Shown piece after piece: positions 15,637-25,200 of a DNA stretch of 36,813 nt. A program made the position numbers and the translations under genes. How positions within the stretch are numbered: the first letter of the stretch is position 1; every line of letters starts with the position of its first letter. The stretch covers positions 1 through 36,813 of the forward strand of contig CANLKN010000032.1 in assembly GCA_947491475.1 (NCBI GenBank), in the 5' to 3' direction. The notes under the pieces are model-generated. The model searched no databases. It was not told the DNA's origin and saw only the letters and a list, made by a program, of their open reading frames with translations. Origin of the DNA: Akkermansiaceae bacterium. Its GTDB lineage: Bacteria > Verrucomicrobiota > Verrucomicrobiia > Verrucomicrobiales > Akkermansiaceae.

Positions 15637-16812
15637 TCATTTCCGTTCCTTGGCTGTGACGTCATCGATGCCGAGATAGCTGAAGATCAGGCTGAATAGG
15701 ATGGTTTGGAGGCCGATGGAGACGAGGGTGCGGCCGGCGATGACGGTGCGGGTGGCTTGCTGGGGATCGAGATCGCCAAAGCCGGTGGAGGCCCAGTCGA
15801 GTGCGGCGTAGAGGATGACGCCAATGCCGGCGAGGGTGACGGCACCGCCGCCGAGCAGGCCTTTTTCCAAGGTGAAGAATCCGAAGGCGCGGGACAAGGC
15901 GTGGTTGGCTGGCAGGAAACCGTGAGTGAAGGAGAAGATCCGGGCAAAGGTGGCGAAGAGGATCATTTGATAACCGAAGAGCATTATCAGTCCGGCCACT
16001 TCGAGGGTATTGAGGTCGAAGCTCACACCACCGATCCGGAGCGGCCCGGCGAGCAGGCGCAGGAAAAACCCACTGCCGAGCAGCAGGCAGGTGATGCCTG
16101 GATAAAGCAGCAGCCAGCGCGGCGAGAACAGCAGCATGAAACGCAGGTGCCGCCAACCATCGCGCCAACTGCGCAGGTGCGGCGGCCGCGAGCGGCCATC
16201 CGGGTGCAGAATGATCGGCACCTCGTCGATTTTCATGTCGCGCAACGAGGCCTTGATGACCATTTCCGAGGCAAACTCCATGCCGCCGGTGCGCAGTTCC
16301 ATGCGCTGAAACGCGTCCTTGCTGAGTCCCCGCAGGCCGCAGTGGAAATCGTGCGCCGGGCATTTGAAAAACAAGCGGCCGATGAAGCTGAGCACCGGAT
16401 TGCCGATCCAGCGGTGTTTCCACGGCATGGCACCGGGCATCACGGTGCCGCCGCCGCGTGGCATGCGGCAGCCCATCACGAGATCACAGCCTTTGCGCAG
16501 TCGTTCGATAAACGGAGCGATGCGGGAGAAATCATAACTCATGTCGGCATCGGCCATGATGATGTATTTCCCTTTTGCATCGGCCATGCCTGCGCGCAGG
16601 GCATTGCCGTAGCCGCGCTCGGCCACCGGCAGGACGCGCGCGCCGAGGGATGCGGCGATCTCCTGCGAACCATCGGTGCTGCCGTTGTCGGCGATGAGGA
16701 TTTCACCATCGGCCCCTGCATCCGCCAGCCCCTTGCGCGCGGCTTCGATGCAGCCGGCCAGGGTTTCCGCCTCATTGAGGCAGGGCATGAGGATGGTGAC
16801 TTCAGGGTTCAT
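15637..16812 (-). CDS. GtrB/ArnC-like membrane-anchored family 2 glycosyltransferase
   Basis: A 391-residue enzyme: a GT2 domain (residues 1-~230) followed by about four transmembrane helices. Motifs are 'VTILMPCLNEAETL' (4-17), 'ILIADNGSTDGS' (37-48), 'YIIMADADMSYDF' (about 83-95) and 'FHCGLRGLSK' (about 160). It should transfer a sugar from a nucleotide donor to polyprenyl phosphate at the inner membrane. The ATG at 16812 is chosen over the longer frame reaching 16947, whose extra 45 residues are low-complexity and overlap the upstream gene. With this start it overlaps the STT3-like gene by 11 bp, so the two are translationally linked and this enzyme is the natural donor-maker for that protein. 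Confidence 0.9.
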   Translation of the reverse strand: MNPEVTILMPCLNEAETLAGCIEAARKGLADAGADGEILIADNGSTDGSQEIAASLGARVLPVAERGYGNALRAGMADAKGKYIIMADADMSYDFSRIAPFIERLRKGCDLVMGCRMPRGGGTVMPGAMPWKHRWIGNPVLSFIGRLFFKCPAHDFHCGLRGLSKDAFQRMELRTGGMEFASEMVIKASLRDMKIDEVPIILHPDGRSRPPHLRSWRDGWRHLRFMLLFSPRWLLLYPGITCLLLGSGFFLRLLAGPLRIGGVSFDLNTLEVAGLIMLFGYQMILFATFARIFSFTHGFLPANHALSRAFGFFTLEKGLLGGGAVTLAGIGVILYAALDWASTGFGDLDPQQATRTVIAGRTLVSIGLQTILFSLIFSYLGIDDVTAKERK

Positions 16813-19600
16813 GGGTCCAGAGTTTGCCTTGCTGATAGGCGGAGCGCAGCGAGGCGGCGATCTGTTGTTGTTCCGGGTTGGCTTTTCCGGCGAAGGTGGG
16901 CTCGTCGAGCGCGGCGAGTGCGGCGGTGAAATCACCGGTCGCGGCATGGGCGGCGGCTTTGGCGAGCACTAGCTCGGGGTTGCCCCCTGCTGTTTTTTCG
17001 AGGCCTTCGACGAGACCCAGCGCGAAGGCGCCGTCGCGCGCCTCCTCGTCCGGCAAGGTGGCCAGCAGCCATGCGGACTGCAGAATGGTGCCGGGTGTGG
17101 CGTCGCTGTAGGCGGCCATATTGCGCAGCAACGAGGTGAGCGGTTTGTATTGCCGTGCGCTCATCAGGCCTTTGACGAAATTTCCGGCATAGGTCTCGCG
17201 CGTCGGCGCGTCGGCATCCTTGAGGGCGAGTTTCAACTCATCGATGGCTTGCTCGAAGCGGCCTTTGCTGGCGAGCAGATCGGCGTATTCGACGCGTGCC
17301 AGACTGCTGCCCGGAGCCTCCTTGAGGAGTTGTTCGAGCACTTCGATGGCGACGTCCGGCTTGCCTTCGACGAAACGGACGAAGCGCGCGAGGTGGTAGC
17401 GACCTTCGATGAAACTCTGCCCGGGTGCCACGCGCAGCATCAGCACCTGTTGGTTGAGTCCCTGGGTCAGTGCGTTGGGGGGGAATACCAGCGGCCGCGT
17501 CCATGATGGGATGGTGCGGTCGAACAACGCGCGTTTGCCGAAGGAGTTCATCACGGAAACTCCGTCCTGCGGTTTCTGATGGAGGATGTTGAAGTAGGGC
17601 TCGATGAAGTTTTCCCATGACATTAACGAGACATGGGTGATGCCATGTTTCTTGAGCAGGTCGAAAGCCTCCTGCTCGGTCTGTGCGTTGAGGGCGGTGG
17701 CGGCTGACTTGAGCCCCTCGACATTCTCCCAATACAGCGTGCCCACGGTGCTGAAGCCGCCGAGCGCGGAGAGGATGCACGAGCTGTTAGGGCTGGATAG
17801 GAGCACTACCGGCTCACCGTTGGCGTCGTCGAGGATGGAGCGGGCCATCTGGCGGTGGAGCAGCGCGAGTCCTTGGCCAGGCTGGATGCTGATTTTCTCG
17901 CTGCGGTATTGCTGCCAGACGTTGCCGAAGGTGCTCAGGAATGTGGGACGCACGAAAACCACTCCTGTGGCCACCAACAAGACGAAGGCGATGGTGCGCG
18001 CGACCTGATGGCGCGGCACGAGTTTCCAAATCTGCGGCACCACGATGGCGGCCAGCGCGATGTATAGCGGGCCGCAAAGCAGTCCCCAGCGCGATTGATA
18101 GAACTGCAGGCCGGTCATCATCAGCACCGGGACGGTGAGAAAGAGCAGCGAGGCCTTGGCCCCGCGGCTGGGGCCGTTCATCGCGATCAGCACGAAGGCA
18201 GCCAGCACGAACAGGGGATACCAGCCGAAGGCAACCTGCCACGGCAGGCCGGTGAGCCGGATGCGCTCAGTGATAGGCAGCAGCTCTGCGATGTTTTTCC
18301 ACAGGCCAACCATGAAGGGATCGCCCGGTATATAGACGGCGGCGCCGCCAATGAGGATGGCGGCAGGCAGCACGGCGCAGGCCAGCAGAGGCAGGATGCA
18401 GGCGCGCCATGGGAAAGGCCGCGGGCCGGTGTCCGCTCCATCGCCACCATCACCTGTAAGCCAGCCGCCGAGGATGGCGATCATCCATCCGCCGCCAAGC
18501 CAAGCCAATGCGTAGAACGGATGGTTCACTTCCAGCCGCATGCTCATGTGGTTGGGGAAATACTCGAGTAGCCAGAAAACCAGCGCTGCGCCGCTGCCAA
18601 CCATGGTCCACCATTTCCACAAGCTGGCATGGAATACCGGGTCGCCCGGTGCCCGGCGGCGGAAGAAAAACGCGCTTACAAGTGCCGCAGTGCCGATGGT
18701 GCCCAGCACGATGGAGGTGGAAAGTGCGCTGAACCAAACGCTGCACGCGCCGCAGATGGCGGAGAAGGTCATGCCATGTCGCGCCTGTTCGAGTGAGGCC
18801 GCGGGAGCGAAATCCGTGCAGCCCGGGGCTTTCACCCAGCCGGCCCCCGCCCAGGCGATGCCGAAAAGCATGCCCAACTGCGCGAAGGCGATGATCCCGT
18901 GGTGGTCCGGATAAGCCGGCAGGAATCCTTCGTAAAACGAGGGCACCGCCACCATGCCAATGGCCAGCACCACGCCGCAGAGCGGGCCGAACCGCCGCGC
19001 CGATAGCGGGGCGAAGATACCAAGCGCCACCAACAACAGAATCGGGTTCGCCCAGATGGACATGCGGAAAATCGCATGGCGCAGCGGTTCTCCAGTGACG
19101 CTCTGGCGCAGCTCGCCGAGTCCGCGCAGATACCAGGCGAAGGCGGAATTCCAGTGGACGGAGCGGCCATGAGGCGAGTTGTCGAACCCGGTATGGCGCA
19201 GGCGCCACATGCCATTGCGGCCGAGTTCTTCTGCATGGTGGTTCCATGTGTAGCCGTCATTGGCGATCTCGTTTAGAAACACCGGCATGCGCTTTTCCTG
19301 CGGAATGCCGCGGTCCACTTCATCGCACAGGCGGACCGTCACCGAATCCACCATGAAGGCGTGGGCCATCACCCATGCTGCGCACAAGGCCAGCACCAGC
19401 CAGAATGCCTGCCATGCATAATGATGTGTGGCGGAGATAGCCGGCGCGGAGGGCGCGGTGGAGGGCTGCATTTCCTCCGGGGCGATGGTTTCCGGCTGGC
19501 TTGCGCCGTCGGCACTGGCCGGGGGACGCTTCACAAAGGATGACAAATGCTTTTTCTTGGCCACGTGGGATGGGATGTTGTGGAAAAGTTTTTGCCGCAC
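16802..19600 (-). CDS. STT3/PglB-like GT-C membrane protein with C-terminal TPR region
   Basis: A 932-residue protein. After a polar, proline-rich N-tail (to about residue 60) come about 11-12 helices. Loop 1 holds 'NEIANDGYTW' (110-119) and 'RLRHTGFDNSPHGRSVHW' (133-150), and 'PAYPDHHGII' lies at 228-237. Acidic residues in loop 1 and a DHH-type motif after TM3-4 are features of oligosaccharyltransferase-like GT-C enzymes. A periplasmic domain follows, with 'THVSLMSWENFIEPYF'. Residues about 700-932 read as TPR-like helical repeats ('PDVAIEVLEQLLKEAPGSSLARVEYADLLASKGRFEQAIDELK'). It could be a protein glycosyltransferase whose TPR tail binds targets, but this is inference. The start is GTG at 19600; a second GTG at 19564 (protein start MAKKKHL) is equally plausible. 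The gene overlaps the downstream GT2 gene. Confidence 0.75.
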   Translation of the reverse strand: MRQKLFHNIPSHVAKKKHLSSFVKRPPASADGASQPETIAPEEMQPSTAPSAPAISATHHYAWQAFWLVLALCAAWVMAHAFMVDSVTVRLCDEVDRGIPQEKRMPVFLNEIANDGYTWNHHAEELGRNGMWRLRHTGFDNSPHGRSVHWNSAFAWYLRGLGELRQSVTGEPLRHAIFRMSIWANPILLLVALGIFAPLSARRFGPLCGVVLAIGMVAVPSFYEGFLPAYPDHHGIIAFAQLGMLFGIAWAGAGWVKAPGCTDFAPAASLEQARHGMTFSAICGACSVWFSALSTSIVLGTIGTAALVSAFFFRRRAPGDPVFHASLWKWWTMVGSGAALVFWLLEYFPNHMSMRLEVNHPFYALAWLGGGWMIAILGGWLTGDGGDGADTGPRPFPWRACILPLLACAVLPAAILIGGAAVYIPGDPFMVGLWKNIAELLPITERIRLTGLPWQVAFGWYPLFVLAAFVLIAMNGPSRGAKASLLFLTVPVLMMTGLQFYQSRWGLLCGPLYIALAAIVVPQIWKLVPRHQVARTIAFVLLVATGVVFVRPTFLSTFGNVWQQYRSEKISIQPGQGLALLHRQMARSILDDANGEPVVLLSSPNSSCILSALGGFSTVGTLYWENVEGLKSAATALNAQTEQEAFDLLKKHGITHVSLMSWENFIEPYFNILHQKPQDGVSVMNSFGKRALFDRTIPSWTRPLVFPPNALTQGLNQQVLMLRVAPGQSFIEGRYHLARFVRFVEGKPDVAIEVLEQLLKEAPGSSLARVEYADLLASKGRFEQAIDELKLALKDADAPTRETYAGNFVKGLMSARQYKPLTSLLRNMAAYSDATPGTILQSAWLLATLPDEEARDGAFALGLVEGLEKTAGGNPELVLAKAAAHAATGDFTAALAALDEPTFAGKANPEQQQIAASLRSAYQQGKLWTHEP

Positions 19601-19621
19601 TTTGCGGCTGAGCGCAACGCC

Positions 19622-20248
19622 TCATTCCACGCTGTCCAACTGGCCGCGCGCCTCGCGGGCGGCTAGCGCCACATCCGGCACGGTGAGCAGATCCGAGACG
19701 ATCACCACCCGTCGCGCGCCGGCGGCGAGCACTTCGTGGAGGTTGGCGCGCTTGATGCCACCGATGCAAAACGCGGGAATGCGCGAGCCGACGTCGCGCT
19801 CCATCGCGGCGATATCCTGCAGTCCGATGTTCGGCCGACCCGCCTTGGTGGGCGTGGGAAACAGCGGCCCGAAGCCGATGTAGTCGAAACCCTCCGCCAG
19901 CGCCGCACGCGCCTGGTCCAGCGAGTGGGTGGAGCGCCCGATGAGTTTTCCAGGCCCCATGATTTCCCGCGCCTGGGCCAGCGGCCCGTCGTCCTGGCCG
20001 ATGTGCACGCCGTCCGCACCGAGCTCCGCGGCGAGTTGCGGAAAATCATTGAGGATGAAGGGTATGCCCGCGGCGCGGCAAAGGGGGAGGATTTCCCCTG
20101 CCACACGGCGGATGGTGGCAGCGTCATGGCCTTTGGCGCGCAGTTGCAGAAGATCCGCGCCGCCATCTAACAGCTGCTCGGTGGTATGAGCAGCGTTTTC
20201 CTCAGAACAATAGCCGAGGTCCAAAATGGCGTAGAGCGAGTGTTGCAT
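19622..20248 (-). CDS. thiE: Thiamine-phosphate synthase
   Basis: A 208-residue TIM-barrel enzyme that joins HMP-pyrophosphate to thiazole phosphate to give thiamine monophosphate. Seen: 'LLQLRAKG' (phosphate and pyrimidine binding), 'ILNDFPQLAAELGADGVHIG', 'GRSTHS', and 'YIGFGPLFPTPTKAG', then 'CIGGI' near the C-terminus. The length is normal for ThiE. No other thiamine gene is near. It lies 27 bp after accC and 21 bp before the STT3-like gene on the same strand, so it may be co-transcribed with either. No TPP-riboswitch-like element is seen in the 27-bp gap upstream. Confidence 0.93.
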   Translation of the reverse strand: MQHSLYAILDLGYCSEENAAHTTEQLLDGGADLLQLRAKGHDAATIRRVAGEILPLCRAAGIPFILNDFPQLAAELGADGVHIGQDDGPLAQAREIMGPGKLIGRSTHSLDQARAALAEGFDYIGFGPLFPTPTKAGRPNIGLQDIAAMERDVGSRIPAFCIGGIKRANLHEVLAAGARRVVIVSDLLTVPDVALAAREARGQLDSVE

Positions 20249-20260
20249 GTCTTAAGATCT

Positions 20261-20287
20261 GTCTGACATGTCAGACTAGTCAGACTT
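20261..20287. repeat. GTCTGACA palindrome at the accC stop
   Basis: GTCTGACATGTCAGAC (20261-20276) is a perfect 16-bp palindrome, and TCAGACT is repeated directly after it. It overlaps the accC stop codon and lies 12 bp before the thiE start. There is no loop or T-tract, so it reads better as a protein-binding site or a weak transcript-end structure than as a terminator. Confidence 0.5.
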
Positions 20288-21631
20288 CTTCTCTTCCAGA
20301 TACCGCGCCACCCAGCCGATGTCATAATTTCCGGCAATGAAATCCGGGTGATTGATGATTTCCAACTGGAACGGAATGGTGGTCTTGATGCCGCGGATGA
20401 TGAACTCGCCCAGCGCGCGCTTCATCCGCGCTATGGCGATTTCACGGGTGGCGGCGGTCACGATGAGCTTGGCGATCATCGAATCATAATGCGGCGGCAC
20501 GGTGTAGCCGCTGTAAACGTGGGTATCGACGCGCACACCCTTGCCGCCGGGGGCATACCATAACTCGATGGTGCCGGGGCTGGGCGCGAAGTTGTTATAA
20601 GGATCCTCGGCGTTGATGCGGCACTCGATCGAATGGCCGCGCGGGGTGGCTTCCAGCACGTGGTGGGAGAGCGGCTCGCCGGCGGCCACGCGGATCTGCT
20701 CCTTGATCAGCTCGCAGCCCATCACCTCTTCGGTGACCGGGTGCTCCACCTGGATCCGGGTGTTCATTTCCATGAAATAGAAGTGCTCGCCAGCTTCATC
20801 CACGAGATACTCAATGGTGCCCGCGTTCTGATAGTTGATGGCGCGGATCAGATTGGCCGAGGCATCGCCCATGCGCTTGCGCATCTCCGGCGTGAGCAGC
20901 GGCGACGGGCATTCCTCGATGATCTTCTGGTTGCGGCGCTGCATCGAGCAATCGCGCTCGCCGAGGTGGATGTAGTTGCCGTGCGAGTCGCCGATCACCT
21001 GGATCTCGACGTGGTGCGGGTTGAGCACGAGTTTTTCAAGATAACAGCTGCCGTTGCCAAAGCAAACGATCGCCTCGCTGGAAGCCGCTTGGAAAAGCTG
21101 GATGAATTCCTCCTCCTTGAAACAAGGCCGCATGCCGCGGCCGCCACCGCCGGCGGTGGCCTTGATCATCACCGGGAAACCGATTTTTTTCGCAGCTTCA
21201 AAAGCGGTCTCGGCATCCGGCATGATGTCCGAACCCGGAGTGATGGGCACTCCGTTGGCCACTGCGGTGGCGCGGGCCGTCGCCTTGTCGCCCATCATCG
21301 AAATCACCTTGGCGGAGGGACCGATGAAGGTGATGCCGGACGACTCGCAGATTTCCGCGAAACGCGCGTTTTCCGATAGAAATCCGTATCCCGGATGAAT
21401 CGCATCCGCGCCGGTGATCTCCGCGGCGGCGATGATGCGGTCCATCTTGAGATAGGATTCCTTGCTGGAGCTAGGCCCGATGCAGACGGCCTCGTCGGCA
21501 AGCTGGACATGCATCGAATCGACATCCGCCTCGGAATAGACGGCGACGGATTCGACATCGAGCTCGCGGCAGGCGCGGATGATGCGGAGGGCGATTTCGC
21601 CGCGGTTGGCGACCAGGACGCGCTTGAACAT
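20276..21631 (-). CDS. accC: Acetyl-CoA carboxylase, biotin carboxylase subunit
   Basis: A 451-residue ATP-grasp enzyme that carboxylates the biotin on BCCP, the first half-reaction of fatty-acid synthesis. Motifs: N-terminal 'VLVANRGEIALRIIRACREL' (6-25), 'IHPGYGFLSENA' (78-89), the ATP-loop 'KATAGGGGRGMR' (157-168), 'HVEIQVIGD', 'ERDCSMQRRNQKIIEE', 'MEMNTRIQVEHPVTE' and 'GHSIECRINAEDP'. All are intact and the length is standard. It follows accB at 48 bp on the same strand, the usual accB-accC pair. The stop codon lies in the GTCTGACA palindrome. Confidence 0.97.
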   Translation of the reverse strand: MFKRVLVANRGEIALRIIRACRELDVESVAVYSEADVDSMHVQLADEAVCIGPSSSKESYLKMDRIIAAAEITGADAIHPGYGFLSENARFAEICESSGITFIGPSAKVISMMGDKATARATAVANGVPITPGSDIMPDAETAFEAAKKIGFPVMIKATAGGGGRGMRPCFKEEEFIQLFQAASSEAIVCFGNGSCYLEKLVLNPHHVEIQVIGDSHGNYIHLGERDCSMQRRNQKIIEECPSPLLTPEMRKRMGDASANLIRAINYQNAGTIEYLVDEAGEHFYFMEMNTRIQVEHPVTEEVMGCELIKEQIRVAAGEPLSHHVLEATPRGHSIECRINAEDPYNNFAPSPGTIELWYAPGGKGVRVDTHVYSGYTVPPHYDSMIAKLIVTAATREIAIARMKRALGEFIIRGIKTTIPFQLEIINHPDFIAGNYDIGWVARYLEEKKSD

Positions 21632-21679
21632 AGAATAGATCGTAGATCGTGGATTATTGGATAGAGGATGCGGAAGACC

Positions 21680-22135
21680 TCACTTGATGCGGAACAGGAC
21701 GTCACCGAATTGGACGGGAGCTCCCTCTTCTGCGACGCAGGCGCAGATGGTGCCTGATTTCTCGGCTTTGATTTCGTTCATCACCTTCATCGCCTCGATG
21801 ATGCAGATCGTCTGGCCGATTGAAACGGTGGAGCCGACCTCGACAAAGTCCGGCGCGTCGGGTGCGGGTTTGCGGTAAAAAGTGCCGACCATGGGCGAGG
21901 TGATTTCGCTGCCCTCGGCCGCGGGGGCGGCTGCGGCGGCTTGGGCGGGTGCCGCAGCAGCGGCAGCCGGGGCGGTGCCGGTAGCGGCGGGAAGACTGGC
22001 AAGCAGGCCACGGAGGTCGTCCACATCGGTGCCCTTCTTGAGCTTGAGGTGGAAGTCTTTCTTGGTGATGTCGAAGAGGGTGAGGCCATGCTCATTCATG
22101 AGCTCGACGATGCGGCGGATTTCCTGGAGTTCCAC
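21680..22135 (-). CDS. accB: Biotin carboxyl carrier protein of acetyl-CoA carboxylase
   Basis: A 151-residue BCCP. The C-terminal biotinyl domain has the biotinylation motif 'EAMKVMNE' with K117 as the attachment site, preceded by 'SPMVGTFYRKPAPDAPDFVEVG' (80-101). The N-terminal 40 residues are the helical dimer region ('ELQEIRRIVELMNEHGLTLFDI'). An alanine/proline linker (about 50-73, with nearly pure Ala runs) joins the two, as in other BCCPs. The start is GTG. It precedes accC. Confidence 0.96.
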   Translation of the reverse strand: MELQEIRRIVELMNEHGLTLFDITKKDFHLKLKKGTDVDDLRGLLASLPAATGTAPAAAAAAPAQAAAAAPAAEGSEITSPMVGTFYRKPAPDAPDFVEVGSTVSIGQTICIIEAMKVMNEIKAEKSGTICACVAEEGAPVQFGDVLFRIK

Positions 22136-22199
22136 GGTGAGGTGAGGGTTAGAGGTTCGGGGTGGCGGAGGCGGCCGACGGGCCGCGCTTCACTCACGC

Positions 22200-22229
22200 A
22201 CGCTAGGCGGATGGGGGAAACAGCGTCAA
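22200..22229 (-). promoter_or_regulatory. Candidate promoter of accB-accC
   Basis: Reading the minus strand, TTGACG (22229-22224) is followed after 18 bp by TAGCGT (22205-22200), about 65 bp before the accB start. The -35 box matches well (5 of 6) and the -10 poorly. It is a guess based on consensus only. Confidence 0.35.
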
Positions 22230-22251
22230 GCGGCAAGACAAACGGCCATGA

Positions 22252-25200
22252 TCACCGGTTCTTGATCCATGGCATCAGCGGCTGGAGGCGGGAAAGGAAG
22301 GTGTCACCCTCGGCGAGGCGTTGCAGCCGCATCATGGCACCCGGCGTATCGCGCATGGCGCGGGCCACCACCGCTCGCTCTCCGGGAACGAGCAGGCGTT
22401 GGGCGATGTCGGCGAAATCCAGTGCGGCGATCACATGCAGGTCGCGCTGCACCGGATTGGAGAGGATGGAGTCCAGCAATTCGAGGGCGTGCGAGTATTT
22501 TCCAGCGTCGATTAGAGCACCGGCCCGCAGCAGGTTGAGGTCTTCGGCATAACGGCCGCCAGGAAAGCGCTCTTCGTGACGGCCGATGGCGGCGAGCACC
22601 TCGTCGGGATCGATGGCCGGGTCCGTGCGCGCGACCACCAGCCGCTTGTAGCCGTTGGGGATGGGCGCTTCCGGAAAATGAAACGCGGCGATGCGGCTGC
22701 CGCCACGGTATTTGCGCGCGATCAGGCGGGTGAGCCGGAACGAAGCGGCTTCTGCCTTGGGGCTGTCCGGATACGTATCAAGAAACTCACGCCAGCCGGC
22801 GATGGTGTCGTTGCGCGGGCCGGTTTCGACGCCTTCGGGATCTCTGAGCAACTGGAGTCGCTTGCGGAAATCCAGCAGGCTGGCGAATTCCGGCGGGAGT
22901 TCTTTGTGCCTGCCATTTGCGTAGTCGAGGAAATCGCTGGTGCGGATGCCCTCCAGCAAGGCCGCCGCGCGAAGGTCGTCGATGCGGTCGATCATGGCGG
23001 TGATGTCCGATTGATACTCCGGATTGGATAGAGACCGGGCGCGGTCGTAATCTTGCGCGGCCTTTGCAAGCTCTCGGCGGATGGCGACAAGCGGCATGCG
23101 GGGATTTGCGTTGAGAATCGGATCAAGGTTGAAACGCTCGATCTGTTCTTCCGCGTCCCAGAGGGACTCACGCTCGGTGGCGAAGATGGCGGCGGTCAGC
23201 TCACCCGCCGAGTTTTGCAGGTTGTAATCGCCGGGCATCCACGGGCCGACGGCGGGGCCGAAGTTGTAATAAACCGCGCGCCTGGCCTCGGGTGATTGCG
23301 GAAAACGTTGGCGCAGCTGGCGATGGAGATCCGCGGAGAGCGCCGTGGCACCGGTTTCATAAGCGCGGGATTTCTGATAGAGCGAGAACTCCGCGCGGCG
23401 GAACAGGCATTCATTGGCCAGCTCGAGTGCGGAGGCGGCGATGGCGGGGTCTTCGCTCTCGGCGGCCTTGAGCGCGTGTTCGAGCGCTTGCGTGGCCTCG
23501 TCGCGCCGGTCCAGCTCGTGATGCACCAACTCGCTGGAAAATCCGAGCTGCAGTGCGTTGCGCCTGCGCAGCAGGTCCTGCTTTTCCTCCTCACTATTGG
23601 CATAGTAGGACAGAAAAGTCATTGGAAGCGTGAGCCGTCCGCGTTCGTTCATCCAGTGCCGCGCGATTTCCAGATGCAGCCTGCCGCGCTCGGATGCCGG
23701 CGGATTCATGGCGAGCTGGGCGTGTAGCGCGGCGAGCGGCGCGACATGGGTTTCCCATTCGGCATGGGTCATGCGTGGGTTGCCGAGTATCCCTGGAATC
23801 CCCCACTCCCATTGATTGCCGGGCGCGGCCTCGCCCTCCGAAAGATGTTTCTCCGCAAGCTCGAAGTTGCCATTTTTCAGCGCCCGCATGCGGATGGCGT
23901 TTTGCAGGAAATCCCGATGGCGGCGGTTTTCGCCGATCGCCTCGAATGACGACACCAGTTCTTCGAGCGGCGCAAACTGGATGAGCGTGTCGAGCCACTG
24001 GATGAGTTGTTCGCTGGGACGCAGGCGGATGGCTTCCGATGCCTTTTCTTCCGACTCAACCAGCGGAAGGAGCTCCTTGATCGCCATGCCGGAGCGGCCC
24101 GATTGGTGAAATGAAAACGCCTTGCGGAACGGCACATCGACCAGCAACGGACTTGCCGGGAAACGTTCGGCCAGACTTTCGAATGCCTGCACCGCCTGTG
24201 AGTGGCGGCCGAGTCGTTGCAGAACGATGGCCCGCGCATACAAGGTCTCGTCGGAATCGCTGGCGGCGGAGGGATTGTCCAGCAGGGCGAGCGCCTGTTC
24301 GTGCTCGCCTTGTTCGGTGGCGATCCATGCGAGCAAGGTGAGCGTGGTTGCATCATGCGCGCCGCCCGCAGCCGCGATTTCACTGCCCAGCGATTCCATG
24401 GCGCGGCTCACAAAATGCGATGGCCTGAAAATCCGGCGCTTGAGGAAATCGATGGTGCTGCGGCCGCCGTTCTCAGAGTCATCCCACCACATCGGCAACG
24501 AAATGTGTGCGGCGGGATCGATGCAATGCTGCACGAAAAGCCGCGCGACGACCGGATGCCGCGCCATCGCCTTGGCATCGAAGTGATCCTGCGGGCTCAA
24601 CCAATCGGTTTTAGCCGCTTCGTCGGACTCGAGAAGTTTTTCGAAAATGAAATCGCACTCGCGCAGCACACTGCGGGTGATTTCGCGCGTCGGCTGCATG
24701 TCAAGCCGGGTGAGCTGATGGACCACCGCGCTGCCCATCGCACCGCGGTCAAACGCGATGGCCCCGAGCCAGCCGTGGGCGTCCGGGGTGAAGCTGCCTT
24801 TGGGATGCGATGCAATAAACTCCTGCAGACCGCTCTCCGCTTCATCCATTAGTTCTGCAATTTCAGCCCGGCGGTCCTCACCCTCATTCATGCGGCGCAA
24901 CAAACGCGATTCTTCGAGCAGGCAGCGCGGCCGCATGAGCGCGGCCACCACACCGCGCGGATGGTCGGGAAATTCCTCCATCACGAGGGCAAACTCCGCT
25001 GCCGCCCTCTTGTAGTCCTGGGCATCGAAATGATACGCCGCGCGGCGGACATTCCAGTAGGGCTTGAGTCGTGCATCGGCGGCTTGTGCGAGTGCGTCGA
25101 TCTCGGCGAGTTCGGCGCGCACTTGTTCGAGTGCGGCATTCCGAAGTTTCGCAAACTCCGCTTCATCCATGTGCCACGGGCGGATGCGAGGTGGGGATGG

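Noticed and set aside
15706-16929. Long open frame (about 400 codons) on the + strand opposite the GT2 gene
   Set aside because: It is antisense to a gene with clear GT2 motifs; long antisense frames are common in GC-rich DNA. Its translation is rich in repeats of Gly, Glu and Ala and shows no domain.
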